From: an uncultured Alphaproteobacteria bacterium
Lineage (GTDB): Bacteria; Pseudomonadota; Alphaproteobacteria; RF32; CAG-239
Length of the DNA stretch: 64,000 nucleotides
Direction of reading: 5' to 3'
NCBI GenBank assembly: GCA_944392835.1
Contig: CALXYB010000002.1
Location: 31,917-95,916, forward strand
Part shown: in pieces, positions 25,382 through 34,244 of the stretch
How the letters are laid out: each line of letters begins with the position of its first letter
Numbering within the stretch: position 1 is the stretch's first letter
Notes under the pieces: generated by a model
What the model was told of the DNA's origin: nothing
Database searches by the model: none
What the model saw: only the letters and a program-made list of their open reading frames with translations
Program-made: the position numbers and the translations under genes

Positions 25382-26812
25382 TTCTGACATTTTGGCTTTT
25401 AGTATTTCTGAGAGTTTGTTCTTGCCATAAATATCGGCATATTCCAAAGCGGTCTTGAAGTTCTTGCGTGCTTCTTCCAGATTGCCTTTCTGAAACTCCA
25501 GCAAACCGATATCAGCATAATCCGTTGCTGCTCCCGTATATCTGTCATTTTTCTGCTCTAAAGCGGCTGCTTCCTGAAACCAGACTTTTGCTTGTTTGAT
25601 TTTCTCTCTTCTCCAAAAAATAAGCCCCATCAAATTATAAGCTCCAGCCAAATGAAAAGAGGTTTGCATTCCTTTAGCCTGAGATATGAGCCCTCTTAGA
25701 ATTTTTTCTGCATCATCGGTCTTCTCTGCCTCAAACAAAGCAAGCGCTTGTAAATATAAGCTCTCATAATAAGCCGACATATTATTATCTTGCTGGTAAA
25801 GTTCTGCTGCTTTTTTGGCCGTTTTGGCGGCTTCGGCTTTTTTGTTGTCGGCATATAAAAGATGAGCACTCAATTCAGATGAAAAGGCCAAACCACTAAT
25901 ATAGTTTCTTTGCTTACTAAGCTTTTCGCTTTGTTTGAGTATTTTGTTGGCCGGCTTGTATTGGCCGCTCAAGATTTTGAGCAAAGCTTGCTGGTTGAGA
26001 ATTGATATGGTGAGAATCTGGTTTTTATCAATCGGGCAAAGCTTTAGAGCTTGTTCAAAATCTTTCTCCGCTTCCTCAAATTTTTCTTGCAATACCCAGA
26101 GCATTCCCTTGTTTCCCAAGGTCTCTGCTTCGCCTTGCGAATCCTTATAGAGCCTGAAGATTTTGGCGGCAGAATCAAACATCATTAAGGCAACATCTTC
26201 AACGCAAGACAACCGATATATTGTTCCGTTTAAAAGCAAAGCTTGGGCCTCTTCAACAAAAGCTTTTTGCTCGGCAAAGAGCGTGGCCGCTTCAGCTGCG
26301 CATTGGGAGGCTGAAAGCATGTCGCCATCGCGCAAAAAAAGCCACCCCTGAACGAAGCGTTTGCGCGCTTTTGCATAAGGTTGCAAACCCTTGTCCGCAA
26401 GATTTTCTATTATTTTTTCCGCTTCTTTTATTTGATTTTGGCTTAAAAACCAAACAGCTTTTTCTGCCGGCGGGAGTTCCTCTATTTTTTCCGGAAATAA
26501 AATATTGCTCAAAGCGCTAAGCTTGGAATTTTTGTTAAGAAAAGCCTTAAAAGCAGATATTCTACCACAAGCCAGATTAAGCAAAGCACGGCGAGATTTT
26601 TTATCTTTTTTTGCCAACAAGGCAGAAATGATTTGGCGCAGAACTCGTGTGTTTAGATAGAGTTTGGTGCGACTTGCTTCTTCTTGAGCAAGGAGCTTTT
26701 CTATACTTAGTTTTTGAAAATGATCTCGGCGAATGCAGCGCAGGTACCACAATAAATATGCAAAAGCCAAAATGCTGATGGCTAAAACCGCTATATATTT
26801 CACATAAATCAT
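25370..26812 (-). CDS. Membrane-anchored TPR protein
   Basis: Predicted 480 residues. An N-terminal helix (about 7-25) serves as anchor. About ten tetratricopeptide-like helical pairs fill residues 120-475; clear examples are GNKGMLWVLQEKFEEAEKDFEQALKL (quoted in parts: GMLWVLQEKFEEAEKDFEQA, LKL), LMGLIFWRREKIKQAKVWFQ and DIGLLEFQKGNLEEARKNFK. TPR solenoids bind partner proteins. No enzymatic motif. It has a similar design to the gene at 22954. Transcribed away from the Lon-like protease gene. Confidence 0.8.
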   Translation of the reverse strand: MIYVKYIAVLAISILAFAYLLWYLRCIRRDHFQKLSIEKLLAQEEASRTKLYLNTRVLRQIISALLAKKDKKSRRALLNLACGRISAFKAFLNKNSKLSALSNILFPEKIEELPPAEKAVWFLSQNQIKEAEKIIENLADKGLQPYAKARKRFVQGWLFLRDGDMLSASQCAAEAATLFAEQKAFVEEAQALLLNGTIYRLSCVEDVALMMFDSAAKIFRLYKDSQGEAETLGNKGMLWVLQEKFEEAEKDFEQALKLCPIDKNQILTISILNQQALLKILSGQYKPANKILKQSEKLSKQRNYISGLAFSSELSAHLLYADNKKAEAAKTAKKAAELYQQDNNMSAYYESLYLQALALFEAEKTDDAEKILRGLISQAKGMQTSFHLAGAYNLMGLIFWRREKIKQAKVWFQEAAALEQKNDRYTGAATDYADIGLLEFQKGNLEEARKNFKTALEYADIYGKNKLSEILKAKMSELKI

Positions 26813-26889
26813 CTGACGTTTAACACTATATTAGTTATTCTCGGTTTATATTATTCTTAACGCTAAAAATATATAAGGATTTTTGTAAA

Positions 26890-29331
26890 ATGGCTATCTC
26901 AAAATTGAAATCTGACGAGTTATACAAAAAATGCGATCCGCACAAGTTTGAGTTTGCAACAACTGCAGAGCTTGAGGAGCGCCTTTCTGCCCTGGGGCAA
27001 GACAGAGCCATAAGCGCCGTTGAACTCGGCATTAACATTAAGTCTAAAGGCTATAACTTATTTTGCCTTGGCCCTGAGGGAACGGGAAAAACCAGCTTGG
27101 TTAAGCGTATTTTGGTCAAAGAGGCCAAGAATCGTCCTACCCCTAACGATTGGGTTTATGTTTATAATTTTGATGAGCCACACAAACCTATTGCTATCTC
27201 TTTTGAGGCCGGACAAGCTCCCGAATTTGCCAAAGATATTGATAAGTTGATTGAGGAGTTTTCTTCCTCTATCCCCGCAGTATTGGATAGCGATGAATAT
27301 AAGGCTGCTTTGAGCATTATTCGGGAAAAATATAAGCAGAAAAAAGAAGAATATGTCCGCTTGTTGCAGAAAAAAGCCAAAGGCAAAAGTGTTTCCCTGT
27401 TACATATGCCGGTTGGCTTGGTCGTTGCGCCGGTTAAAAACGGTGAGGTTTTGAGCCCCGAGGCTTTTGATGAACTTCCTGAAGATGAGAAAAAGTCTTT
27501 GATTGAAGACTTGAACTCTATGCAGGAAGAAATTGAAAATACAGCTCAAGACTTGCCTGAATGGGAAGATAAACAACGCAAAGAATCCTCTGTCTTGCGC
27601 GAAAAATTTATTAAGGTTGCCGTTAAGAATCCGATTGATAATTTGCGCCATAAATACAAAGGTCATAAACAAGTCAATGACTTCTTAAAAGCCGTTCAGA
27701 AAAATATTATTGAAAATATTGAAGACTTTTTGCCAAACGGCGGAAATGAAAGCAACGGACAAGGCGAAGGCGAGGATGCTCTAACCGCTTTGCTCAGCCG
27801 TATGAACAAGCAAGAAGAAGACAAATTTGCTAAGTTCAAAGTCAATGTCGTGGTTAAAAATGAGCCGGATTCCGGTGCGCCAATCGTTCACTTAGACCAC
27901 CCGACACAAGGAAATTTGGTCGGTAAGGTTGAACGCTTGCAACAATATGGTGCTTTGTTAACTGATTTTACCCTTATTAAGGCCGGTGCTTTGCACCATG
28001 CGAATGGCGGCTTTCTCTTAATTGATGCCAGAAAGCTCCTTTTGCAGCCTTATGCTTGGGACTCTCTTAAACGCGCTTTGGCTTCCAAAACAATTAAGAT
28101 TGAAACACCGAGTGATGAAACCAGCTTTACAACCATCTCTCTTGACCCGATGCCTATCCCTCTTGACGTGAAAGTGATTTTGACAGGTGATGAGGAACTT
28201 TATGAAGTTTTGTCGGAAAGAGACCCTGACTTCTCGGATTATTTCAAAGTTGAGGCAGACTTCGGCGTTTTGATGGACAGAACAGAAGAAAATGAGCTGG
28301 AATATGCTAAACTTATCGGCTCTCTCTCAAAGAAAAAACATTTGCGTTCACTTAACCGACAAGCGGTTGCCAAAGTTATTGAATATTCATCTCGTTTGGC
28401 AGAAGATTCTGAAAAACTGACGGCGCATATTGCCTCTATCGGCGACCTTTTACGTGAGGCAGACTATTGGGCACGCAAGTCTAAGGCTAACCAAATCGGC
28501 AAAAATCATATTGAGCAAGCCATAAATGCGCAAATCTACAGAAGTGACCGTATCAAACAGGCTATGCTTGAACAAATTGACAAAGGAACCATCTTGATTG
28601 ATGTTGAGGGCGAACGTGTCGGACAAATCAACGGTTTGGTCGTTTATAACTTCTCGCGCACCTCTTTCGGTAAACCCTCCCGAATTACGACACAGGTCAG
28701 AATCGGTAAAGGCGAGTTTATCAACATTGAACGCGAAGTTGATATGAGCGGTCCAATCCACAGCAAAGGTGTGTTGATTTTGCAATCGCTTATCGCTAAC
28801 CGTTTTGCCAAAGAATATCCGCTTTCGCTTTCTGCCTCCATTGTATTTGAACAATCCTATGGTGGGGTTGACGGCGACAGTGCTTCTTCAACCGAATATT
28901 ATTGCTTGCTTTCGGCTATTGCAAACTTGCCGATTAAGCAAAATATTGCCGTTACGGGTTCTATCAACCAATTTGGCGAAATTCAGCCGATTGGCGGTGC
29001 TAATGAAAAGATTGAAGGCTTCTTTGATGTTTGTAATCATCGAGGGTTGACCGGAACACAAGGTGTGATTATTCCGCGCACAAATGTTAAAGACTTGATG
29101 CTCCGTGAAGATGTCTTAGCTGCCGTTGATGAAGGACGTTTCCATATCTGGGCGGTTGATACGGTTGATGACGGTATTGAGATTTTGACAGGCATTCCGG
29201 CCGGAAAACCTGATAAGAAAGGTGAATTTCCGAAAGGAACCGTTAACTATCTGGTAAAGAAGAGTTTGGAAAATTATTATAAAAAATATGTTCAATTTGC
29301 CAGAGAAACACATGGCTGTCTCGGAAAATAA
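26890..29331 (+). CDS. Lon-family (LonB/YcbZ-like) ATP-dependent protease
   Basis: Predicted 813 residues. Walker A GPEGTGKT at 61-68. A helical, charged insertion (about 150-300) follows, then the AAA core with HHANGGFLLIDARKLL. The C-terminal S16 protease domain has the catalytic Ser664 in GDSAS and Lys707 in NEKIEGF; the 43-residue spacing equals that of classical Lon. It lacks the N-terminal LAN domain of LonA, so it belongs to the COG1067-type group. It probably degrades selected or damaged proteins in the cytosol. The phosphatase-like gene begins within its last codons. Confidence 0.92.
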   Translation: MAISKLKSDELYKKCDPHKFEFATTAELEERLSALGQDRAISAVELGINIKSKGYNLFCLGPEGTGKTSLVKRILVKEAKNRPTPNDWVYVYNFDEPHKPIAISFEAGQAPEFAKDIDKLIEEFSSSIPAVLDSDEYKAALSIIREKYKQKKEEYVRLLQKKAKGKSVSLLHMPVGLVVAPVKNGEVLSPEAFDELPEDEKKSLIEDLNSMQEEIENTAQDLPEWEDKQRKESSVLREKFIKVAVKNPIDNLRHKYKGHKQVNDFLKAVQKNIIENIEDFLPNGGNESNGQGEGEDALTALLSRMNKQEEDKFAKFKVNVVVKNEPDSGAPIVHLDHPTQGNLVGKVERLQQYGALLTDFTLIKAGALHHANGGFLLIDARKLLLQPYAWDSLKRALASKTIKIETPSDETSFTTISLDPMPIPLDVKVILTGDEELYEVLSERDPDFSDYFKVEADFGVLMDRTEENELEYAKLIGSLSKKKHLRSLNRQAVAKVIEYSSRLAEDSEKLTAHIASIGDLLREADYWARKSKANQIGKNHIEQAINAQIYRSDRIKQAMLEQIDKGTILIDVEGERVGQINGLVVYNFSRTSFGKPSRITTQVRIGKGEFINIEREVDMSGPIHSKGVLILQSLIANRFAKEYPLSLSASIVFEQSYGGVDGDSASSTEYYCLLSAIANLPIKQNIAVTGSINQFGEIQPIGGANEKIEGFFDVCNHRGLTGTQGVIIPRTNVKDLMLREDVLAAVDEGRFHIWAVDTVDDGIEILTGIPAGKPDKKGEFPKGTVNYLVKKSLENYYKKYVQFARETHGCLGK

Positions 29332-29764
29332 AATAAAAATTTTGTTTGTGTGCTCGGCTAATATCTGCCGCTCCCCAATGGCGGAAGGTATTATGCGCGA
29401 GCTTAGACCTGATTGGTTTGTGGATTCTGCCGGTATCTGCGCTATCGGCGGTGATGCTCCAGATAAGCACGCCATCGCTTGCGCGGCGCAACGCGGCGTG
29501 GATATTTCCACCTTGCGTTCCAGACCTGTTTTTGCCGAAGATTTTGCTAATTTTGACCTTATCCTAACCATGGACGATGACAGCGCCGACTATTTGGAGC
29601 TGCGTCGTCCTTTGGGTGATGAGCGCTACCAAAGAGCAAAAGTTGATAATTTGGCGGCCTATGCTCAAGAAAGATTTATACCGAATCCGTATGGTTCTTC
29701 TGACTTTGACAAAGTTTATCAGCTCATTGAAAAAGCCTGCCAAAATTTGGCTCAAAGTCTTTAA
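29312..29764 (+). CDS. Low-molecular-weight protein-tyrosine-phosphatase family protein, general acid replaced
   Basis: Predicted 150 residues from the ATG at 29312; an ATG at 29288 inside lon is possible but has poorer spacing to any Shine-Dalgarno sequence. The P-loop VCSANICRSP (C-x5-R) is intact. The family's DPY motif near the C-terminus reads NPYG: codon 29684-29686 is AAT, so the usual catalytic Asp (general acid) is Asn. Activity would be expected to be much reduced. Related enzymes act on tyrosine kinases of exopolysaccharide export or on arsenate. It overlaps the lon end by 20 bp. Confidence 0.85.
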   Translation: MAVSENKIKILFVCSANICRSPMAEGIMRELRPDWFVDSAGICAIGGDAPDKHAIACAAQRGVDISTLRSRPVFAEDFANFDLILTMDDDSADYLELRRPLGDERYQRAKVDNLAAYAQERFIPNPYGSSDFDKVYQLIEKACQNLAQSL

Positions 29765-30306
29765 GAAAATTTGGCTAATAGAGCCTTGTAGGCTATGGTT
29801 AGTTGCTTAAATTTTTCTTCCGCGTTTTTATCATCTTGGTTGACATCCGGATGATATTTTTTTACCAGTTTTTTGTATTGCTTTTTTAAGCTCTCAATGC
29901 TTACTTCCGATGGTTTGAGCTCCATAATCTGCAGAAAACGCCTCTCCTCCTCATTGTAATAAACTTCATCCATCGCTGCAAAATCCGTTGCATATTCGCC
30001 AAAGAATCCGAAATCATCCTTGATGTTATAGCCAAAGTTATATTTTATGCGTGATTTGAAACCTCTAAAATGCATACGGCGTTTGGGTTCTTCCTCTGGA
30101 GCATCGGTAGAAATTCCCTCATAATAGTTCCATTTGGCATTATATTCTTGTACATGCTCAAGGCAAAACCAGTAATATTCTTTCAATTTGCGGTTTTTGG
30201 GTGCGCGATATTCTCCGGGTTTGTTACAGCCCGGATGGTCGCAGCGCCGCTCCTTGTCATCCGTTTGCGGCGCAAAATATTTTCGGCTTCGCACAGCTTT
30301 TTTCAT
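29761..30306 (-). CDS. J-domain protein with N-terminal zinc-ribbon-like segment
   Basis: Predicted 181 residues. The J domain is at the C-terminus (about 125-181), with YHPDVNQDDK carrying HPD and a regular helix III (AEEKFKQLTIAYKALL). Before it lies a Cys/His-containing segment, CDHPGCNKPGEY...FCLEHV, which could bind zinc. This layout is common in alphaproteobacteria as a small DnaJ-class co-chaperone of unknown clients; it would act with DnaK. It converges on the phosphatase-like gene with 4 bp of overlap. Confidence 0.88.
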   Translation of the reverse strand: MKKAVRSRKYFAPQTDDKERRCDHPGCNKPGEYRAPKNRKLKEYYWFCLEHVQEYNAKWNYYEGISTDAPEEEPKRRMHFRGFKSRIKYNFGYNIKDDFGFFGEYATDFAAMDEVYYNEEERRFLQIMELKPSEVSIESLKKQYKKLVKKYHPDVNQDDKNAEEKFKQLTIAYKALLAKFS

Positions 30307-30440
30307 AGAAGTATTAATTTTTTCTTTTTAAGGTTGTATTTTGCGATTTTGAATTTATATTATTAACCTATTTTGCTTTTGTTGGCAACAGAATAGGTGA
30401 TTTTGGTTTTAACTTATTACAGACTTCTGAAGATTTACCG

Positions 30441-30806
30441 ATGACAAAATTGGTTAATAAAGTTGTGGTGATTAATGAGCGGCGGACAAGTATGCGCTTG
30501 TGTCAAAGTGAATGGACGGCTTTGGAAAAAATCTGTTTTGATGAAGGAATCTCCAGAAACAGACTCATTGAATTGGTTGAAGACTGCAAACAGCCTTTGG
30601 GACTTACTTATCTGACCAGACTTTTTACTTTGTTTTATTTTTATAATAAAGCAACGCAACCGCAAGGCGTTTTGAACCAGTCTAGGGGAGAAAACCGAAT
30701 CCGTGTTATGCTCAACAACCTTTGCTCTCCTAAGAGTGAAGCAAGGCAAAAAGTATCATTCCGACAATTAAGGCCGGCCCCCAATAGAGAAGCGAAGCCT
30801 TACTAA
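30441..30806 (+). CDS. Ribbon-helix-helix domain protein
   Basis: Predicted 121 residues. Residues about 13-50 match the RHH_4 pattern of alphaproteobacterial ribbon-helix-helix proteins: a strand (RTSMRLCQSEW) followed by two helices (WTALEKICFDEGISRNRLIELV). The C-terminal 50 residues are basic and unstructured. It is probably a DNA-binding regulator. The last 77 bp overlap the convergent gene at 30730. Confidence 0.72.
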   Translation: MTKLVNKVVVINERRTSMRLCQSEWTALEKICFDEGISRNRLIELVEDCKQPLGLTYLTRLFTLFYFYNKATQPQGVLNQSRGENRIRVMLNNLCSPKSEARQKVSFRQLRPAPNREAKPY

Positions 30807-31812
30807 AAGCCTGCGAAACAGGTGTGTGTTTTTTCTCTACGTGTCTTGACCAAAAACTTTGGTGTAGTCTTTCTTTTTCTTCAGCATAGTTGTTGCTTAA
30901 ATATTCTGATAAGTCCTTGTTTGGCGGCAGAAAAGTGTTTTTCTTCTTAAATTTTTCAGCATAAGTTTTTATGGCCTCATCAACAATAGAATCCGAACAA
31001 AGAAATTTTAGCTCTCTTAGAGCATATTGTAATTTGACGGAGATATCATCTAACGGAAAAGCGTGCTTGCCTAAAACTGCCAAACAATGTTCATAGGAGG
31101 CTGCGCAAACCGAATCTGCTTGCATAAAGGCAACATGGTTTTGGGAATCGACGGCAACTTGCCTAAAGCCAAAAACAAATATGCCTTTTTCAAATAATTC
31201 TTTGGCAAAAAAATTGGCTAAATTTCGGCGCTCCGCTTCAGATAAGTCGGCGCTAAGGCGGAAAGGTTCCGGAGAATCTATAACCCAGTCTTGCTTAGAA
31301 GTTTTCACCCAGTTTGTTTGCAGGGGCAGAGCAGAACTTTTCAATAAGTCATCATTTTTATCAGCCCAAAGGCGCATATCTTGCCTTATGCTTAATCTAT
31401 CCTGAAAATCGGCAAAGGCATTCGGATATTGTGCAAAGTCTCGGTCATAAATTTCTTGCAACAGTTTTAAGTAAAACTTTTGATTGGCAAAAGGGCAAGC
31501 TTGGCATAATACCGATGTTTGAGCCGCAAAGTTTTGTTCTTTTGCAAAGCCTTCAAAAAAGACTCCGCTCCTATCCAAGGCTAAAGCGGCAAGCTCTGAA
31601 ATAAAAATACTCGGCAGGTTGATTTTTGTATCCGACAACAGGCTTTTTAGCTTTTGCGACAATGGTTGCGGAGACTCCTTTACAAACGGAGACGCAAGTT
31701 TTATAACATCAGAAAAAGATGTTAAACCGTCTATCAGACATAGCAAATCGTAGCGAGCAAGTGTTATGCTTAACTTGAGTTTTTGGATAAAAAATGCCAG
31801 ACGATTTATCAT
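30730..31812 (-). CDS. Hypothetical membrane protein, possible degenerate UbiB-like pseudokinase
   Basis: Predicted 360 residues; UbiB proteins are about 500. The N-terminus (RLAFFIQKLKLSITLARYDLL) is like the start of alphaproteobacterial UbiB. Around minus-strand 31200-31110, LFEKGIFVFGFRQVAVDSQNHVAFMQADS has the shape of the UbiB LxxGFFHADxHPGNxxVDxxGxIxxxDFG block (quoted in parts: LFEKGIFVFGFRQVAVD, SQNHVAFMQADS) with every catalytic residue lost. A C-terminal transmembrane helix (about 340-358) is also UbiB-like. The neighbour mutM fits the ubiB-ubiE-mutM order of relatives; ubiE is absent. The alternative is an unrelated membrane-anchored protein. Confidence 0.4.
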   Translation of the reverse strand: MINRLAFFIQKLKLSITLARYDLLCLIDGLTSFSDVIKLASPFVKESPQPLSQKLKSLLSDTKINLPSIFISELAALALDRSGVFFEGFAKEQNFAAQTSVLCQACPFANQKFYLKLLQEIYDRDFAQYPNAFADFQDRLSIRQDMRLWADKNDDLLKSSALPLQTNWVKTSKQDWVIDSPEPFRLSADLSEAERRNLANFFAKELFEKGIFVFGFRQVAVDSQNHVAFMQADSVCAASYEHCLAVLGKHAFPLDDISVKLQYALRELKFLCSDSIVDEAIKTYAEKFKKKNTFLPPNKDLSEYLSNNYAEEKERLHQSFWSRHVEKKHTPVSQAFSKASLLYWGPALIVGMILFALLHS

Positions 31813-31839
31813 AAATTTTATTCTTTTTATGAGGTTAAG

Positions 31840-32679
31840 ATGCCCGAATTACCCGAGGTGGAAACAATTAAAAATGCTCTCCTGAAGGCTGCCTATAAGG
31901 CTAATATAATAAGCGTTAGCATTTTCAACAACCGTTTTCGGAAAATAATCCCTGATGATTTTGCAAAAAAAGTTCAGGGGCATAAGATTATCTCTATCTC
32001 TCGCCAAGCAAAATATTTGCTTCTTGGTCTGGATAATGGTTTAAGCATTGTTTGGCATTTGGGGATGAGCGGCAAGGTCAAAATCTGCGATAAACTCCCC
32101 GAAAAACTTGAAAAACATGACCATGTTATTTTTGAGACGGATAAGTGTTTTTTGATTTATAATGATGCGCGCCGCTTCGGCATGTTGGATGTGGTGAAAA
32201 CAAAAAATTTGGCTACGAATCCGATTTTTGCACATATCGGGCTTGATCCTTTTGATGCAAAACTTGACGGATTGTTTTTATTTAATAAACTGAAAAACAA
32301 GAAGATACCTATTAAAGTGGCATTGCTTGACCAAAAAATTGTTAACGGAATCGGCAATATTTATGCCTCAGAAGCATTGTTTGATGCGGGGATTGCTCCG
32401 ACAAGAATGTCTGATAAGCTCAAGCTCAAAGAGTGTGAGAAGCTTGTAGAAAGTATCCGAAAAATTTTGCAAAAAGCAATTGCTGCCGGTGGCTCTAGTA
32501 TCCATGACTACAAAAAGCCGGATGGAAGCTTGGGGTATTTTCAAAATATGCATTGTGTTTATAACAAAACAGGGCAGAAATGTCCGGGGTGTACTTGTAA
32601 TATTGCCCAAACAGGCGGTATAAAGAAAATTGTTCAGGCAGGACGCTCAACTTTTTATTGTTCGGTTAAGCAAAAGTGA
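31840..32679 (+). CDS. mutM: Formamidopyrimidine-DNA glycosylase
   Basis: Predicted 279 residues from the ATG at 31840, which leaves the N-terminal catalytic proline (PELPEVET) after Met removal; GAGG at 31831 supports it. ALLDQKIVNGIGNIYASEALF is the H2TH helix region (the span is given in parts: LLDQKIVNGIGN, IYASEALF). The zinc finger at the C-terminus is altered: CPGC is present, but the last pair reads FYCSVKQK, so the fourth Cys is a Lys. It excises oxidised purines such as 8-oxoguanine. First gene of a mutM / exported protein / enoyl-CoA hydratase / rpsT run. Confidence 0.95.
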   Translation: MPELPEVETIKNALLKAAYKANIISVSIFNNRFRKIIPDDFAKKVQGHKIISISRQAKYLLLGLDNGLSIVWHLGMSGKVKICDKLPEKLEKHDHVIFETDKCFLIYNDARRFGMLDVVKTKNLATNPIFAHIGLDPFDAKLDGLFLFNKLKNKKIPIKVALLDQKIVNGIGNIYASEALFDAGIAPTRMSDKLKLKECEKLVESIRKILQKAIAAGGSSIHDYKKPDGSLGYFQNMHCVYNKTGQKCPGCTCNIAQTGGIKKIVQAGRSTFYCSVKQK

Positions 32680-33062
32680 TGATGAAGATGAAACGTAAAT
32701 TTTATTTTTTTGCCATGATGATGTTTGTTATGTGCTGTTTTTGCAAACAGACTCCGGCTGCTTCTTTTTTGGAAGGATATGAAGATATTCCGATTATGAA
32801 GGGCTTGTCACAAATCAAAAACGATAATTTCTCTTTCGGGAATGAAGAAGCGCGTTTGGTTGAGGCTGTTTTAACCGGTTCTAAAGTCGGATTTAAGAGC
32901 GTTAAAAAGTTTTATGTTGATACGCTGCCGCAACTTGGCTGGACTTATCAAGGGCAAAGAGGTGATAGCTTGCTGTTTTATCGCGAGGGAGAAGCCTTGG
33001 AAATCGTCAAAGAATCGACCAAACCTTTAAATGTTCGCTTTACCATTAAAAATCAGATTTAG
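32679..33062 (+). CDS. Conserved exported alphaproteobacterial protein
   Basis: Predicted 127 residues from the ATG at 32679, whose A is the last base of the mutM stop codon (further Met codons follow at 32682 and 32688). A hydrophobic signal sequence (FYFFAMMMFVMCCF) ends near TPAA. The mature part starts YEDIPIMKGL and contains FYVDTLPQLGWTYQG; I recall this pattern from small conserved proteins between mutM and enoyl-CoA hydratase in other alphaproteobacteria. Function unknown; probably periplasmic, or a lipoprotein if a Cys in MCCFCK is lipidated. Confidence 0.75.
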   Translation: MMKMKRKFYFFAMMMFVMCCFCKQTPAASFLEGYEDIPIMKGLSQIKNDNFSFGNEEARLVEAVLTGSKVGFKSVKKFYVDTLPQLGWTYQGQRGDSLLFYREGEALEIVKESTKPLNVRFTIKNQI

Positions 33063-33071
33063 GATTGCGCC

Positions 33072-33830
33072 ATGGAATATAATAATATTGTTGCAGAGAC
33101 CAAAGATAATGTCGGTATCATTACTCTCAACCGCCCGCAGGCAATAAACTCGGTTAATTTGGAGATGCTCAAAGAATTGGCCCAGGCCGCGGAAGAATTT
33201 GATAAAAACGACAATATCAAAGTTATTGTCTTAAAAGGTGATGGCAAAAATTTTGCTGCAGGTATTGATATTAAGGAAGTTCTGAGCAAGGGGAATCAAA
33301 AGTTTTTGGGCATTGATGAAATGCAAAAATATTTCGGTATTTTTGAAAAAACATCTAAGCCTATTATTGCTGCCGTTGCCGGATATGCGTTGGGAATCGG
33401 CTGCGAGCTGGCTCTGGCTTGTGACATTATCCTGGCTTCAGACAATGCTCGGTTCGGTCAGCCTGAACTTAGCCTCGGGAGCATTCCGTCTTTCGGTGCG
33501 ACTCAGCGGCTGACAAAAGCTTTGGGTAAAGCTAAGGCTATGGAAATGATTTTGAGCGGACGAGCCATGACCGCTGATGAAGCTTATGAATCCGGCTTAA
33601 TCAGCCGTATTGTTCCTTTAGCCGACTTAAAAGACGATGCGTTGAAAACAGCTGCACGCATTGCGACTCAGCCTTTAGGGGCTTTAAAGATTGCCAAAGA
33701 AACCATTTTGGCAGCACAACATCTTAACCTTCAAGACGGAATCGCCATGGAAAGAAATGCGGCAAAATGTTGTTTGGTGGCCGATGAGTTCAGAGAATCA
33801 TTAAGAAATTTTGCTCAAGGAGCTCATTAA
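33072..33830 (+). CDS. Enoyl-CoA hydratase/isomerase family protein
   Basis: Predicted 252 residues, a standard crotonase length. KNFAAGIDIKE carries the first oxyanion-hole region, and AGYALGIGCELALACDII the second, with the catalytic Glu in GCELALACD. FGQPELSLGSIPSFGATQRL carries the second catalytic Glu. Both acids needed for hydration are present, so it is probably an enoyl-CoA hydratase of beta-oxidation or a related route. Position before rpsT and dnaA is conserved among relatives. Confidence 0.92.
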   Translation: MEYNNIVAETKDNVGIITLNRPQAINSVNLEMLKELAQAAEEFDKNDNIKVIVLKGDGKNFAAGIDIKEVLSKGNQKFLGIDEMQKYFGIFEKTSKPIIAAVAGYALGIGCELALACDIILASDNARFGQPELSLGSIPSFGATQRLTKALGKAKAMEMILSGRAMTADEAYESGLISRIVPLADLKDDALKTAARIATQPLGALKIAKETILAAQHLNLQDGIAMERNAAKCCLVADEFRESLRNFAQGAH

Positions 33831-33875
33831 ACCCTTAAAAGGTGCTAATTTCAGGCTTTTTTGCGAAATTAGGTA

Positions 33876-33904
33876 TTGACTTAAGCTGTCTTAAGAGTTT
33901 ATAA
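33876..33904 (+). promoter_or_regulatory. Sigma-70-type promoter of rpsT
   Basis: TTGACT (33876-33881), 17-bp spacer and TTATAA (33899-33904). The spacer holds two CTTAAG palindromes 4 bp apart. The 12-mer TCTTAAGAGTTT at 33889-33900 recurs upstream of dnaA at 34515-34526. Confidence 0.65.
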
Positions 33905-33956
33905 AGCATATCAGAATTGAAAATTGTCATAACTATTTAATACAGGATAAAAAAAC

Positions 33957-34217
33957 ATGGCCAATCATAAATCGGCAAAAACAAGAATTAACAGAAACAA
34001 TAAAAGAAGCATCATTAACGGCGCTCGTAGAAGTCGTGTTCGTACTTTCGTTAAAAAAGTTAACGCTGCTATTTTGGAAAACAACAAAGAAGCTGCTAAG
34101 GCTGCTTTGGTTGTTGCCGAATCCGAGTTGATGAGAGCTGCTCAGAAAGGTGTTCTGCCGAAGAATACTGCTTCTCGCACTGTTTCTCGTCTTTCTGCCA
34201 AAATTAAAGCTTTGTAA
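33957..34217 (+). CDS. rpsT: 30S ribosomal protein S20
   Basis: Predicted 86 residues, very basic, with the usual start MANHKSAKTRINRNNKR and the central KAALVVAESEL-type helix, ending in a Ser/Arg-rich helix (NTASRTVSRLSAK). S20 binds the 5' domain of 16S rRNA early in 30S assembly. It stands just upstream of dnaA, as in many alphaproteobacteria, and has its own promoter and terminator. Confidence 0.98.
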   Translation: MANHKSAKTRINRNNKRSIINGARRSRVRTFVKKVNAAILENNKEAAKAALVVAESELMRAAQKGVLPKNTASRTVSRLSAKIKAL

Positions 34218-34244
34218 TCTTTTATTACAAGCAAAAATTTTCTG

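Noticed and set aside
33881..33894. CtrA-type site TTAA-N-TTAA upstream of rpsT
   Set aside because: The spacing is 6, not the 7 of the CtrA consensus, and the motif lies within CTTAAG palindromes.
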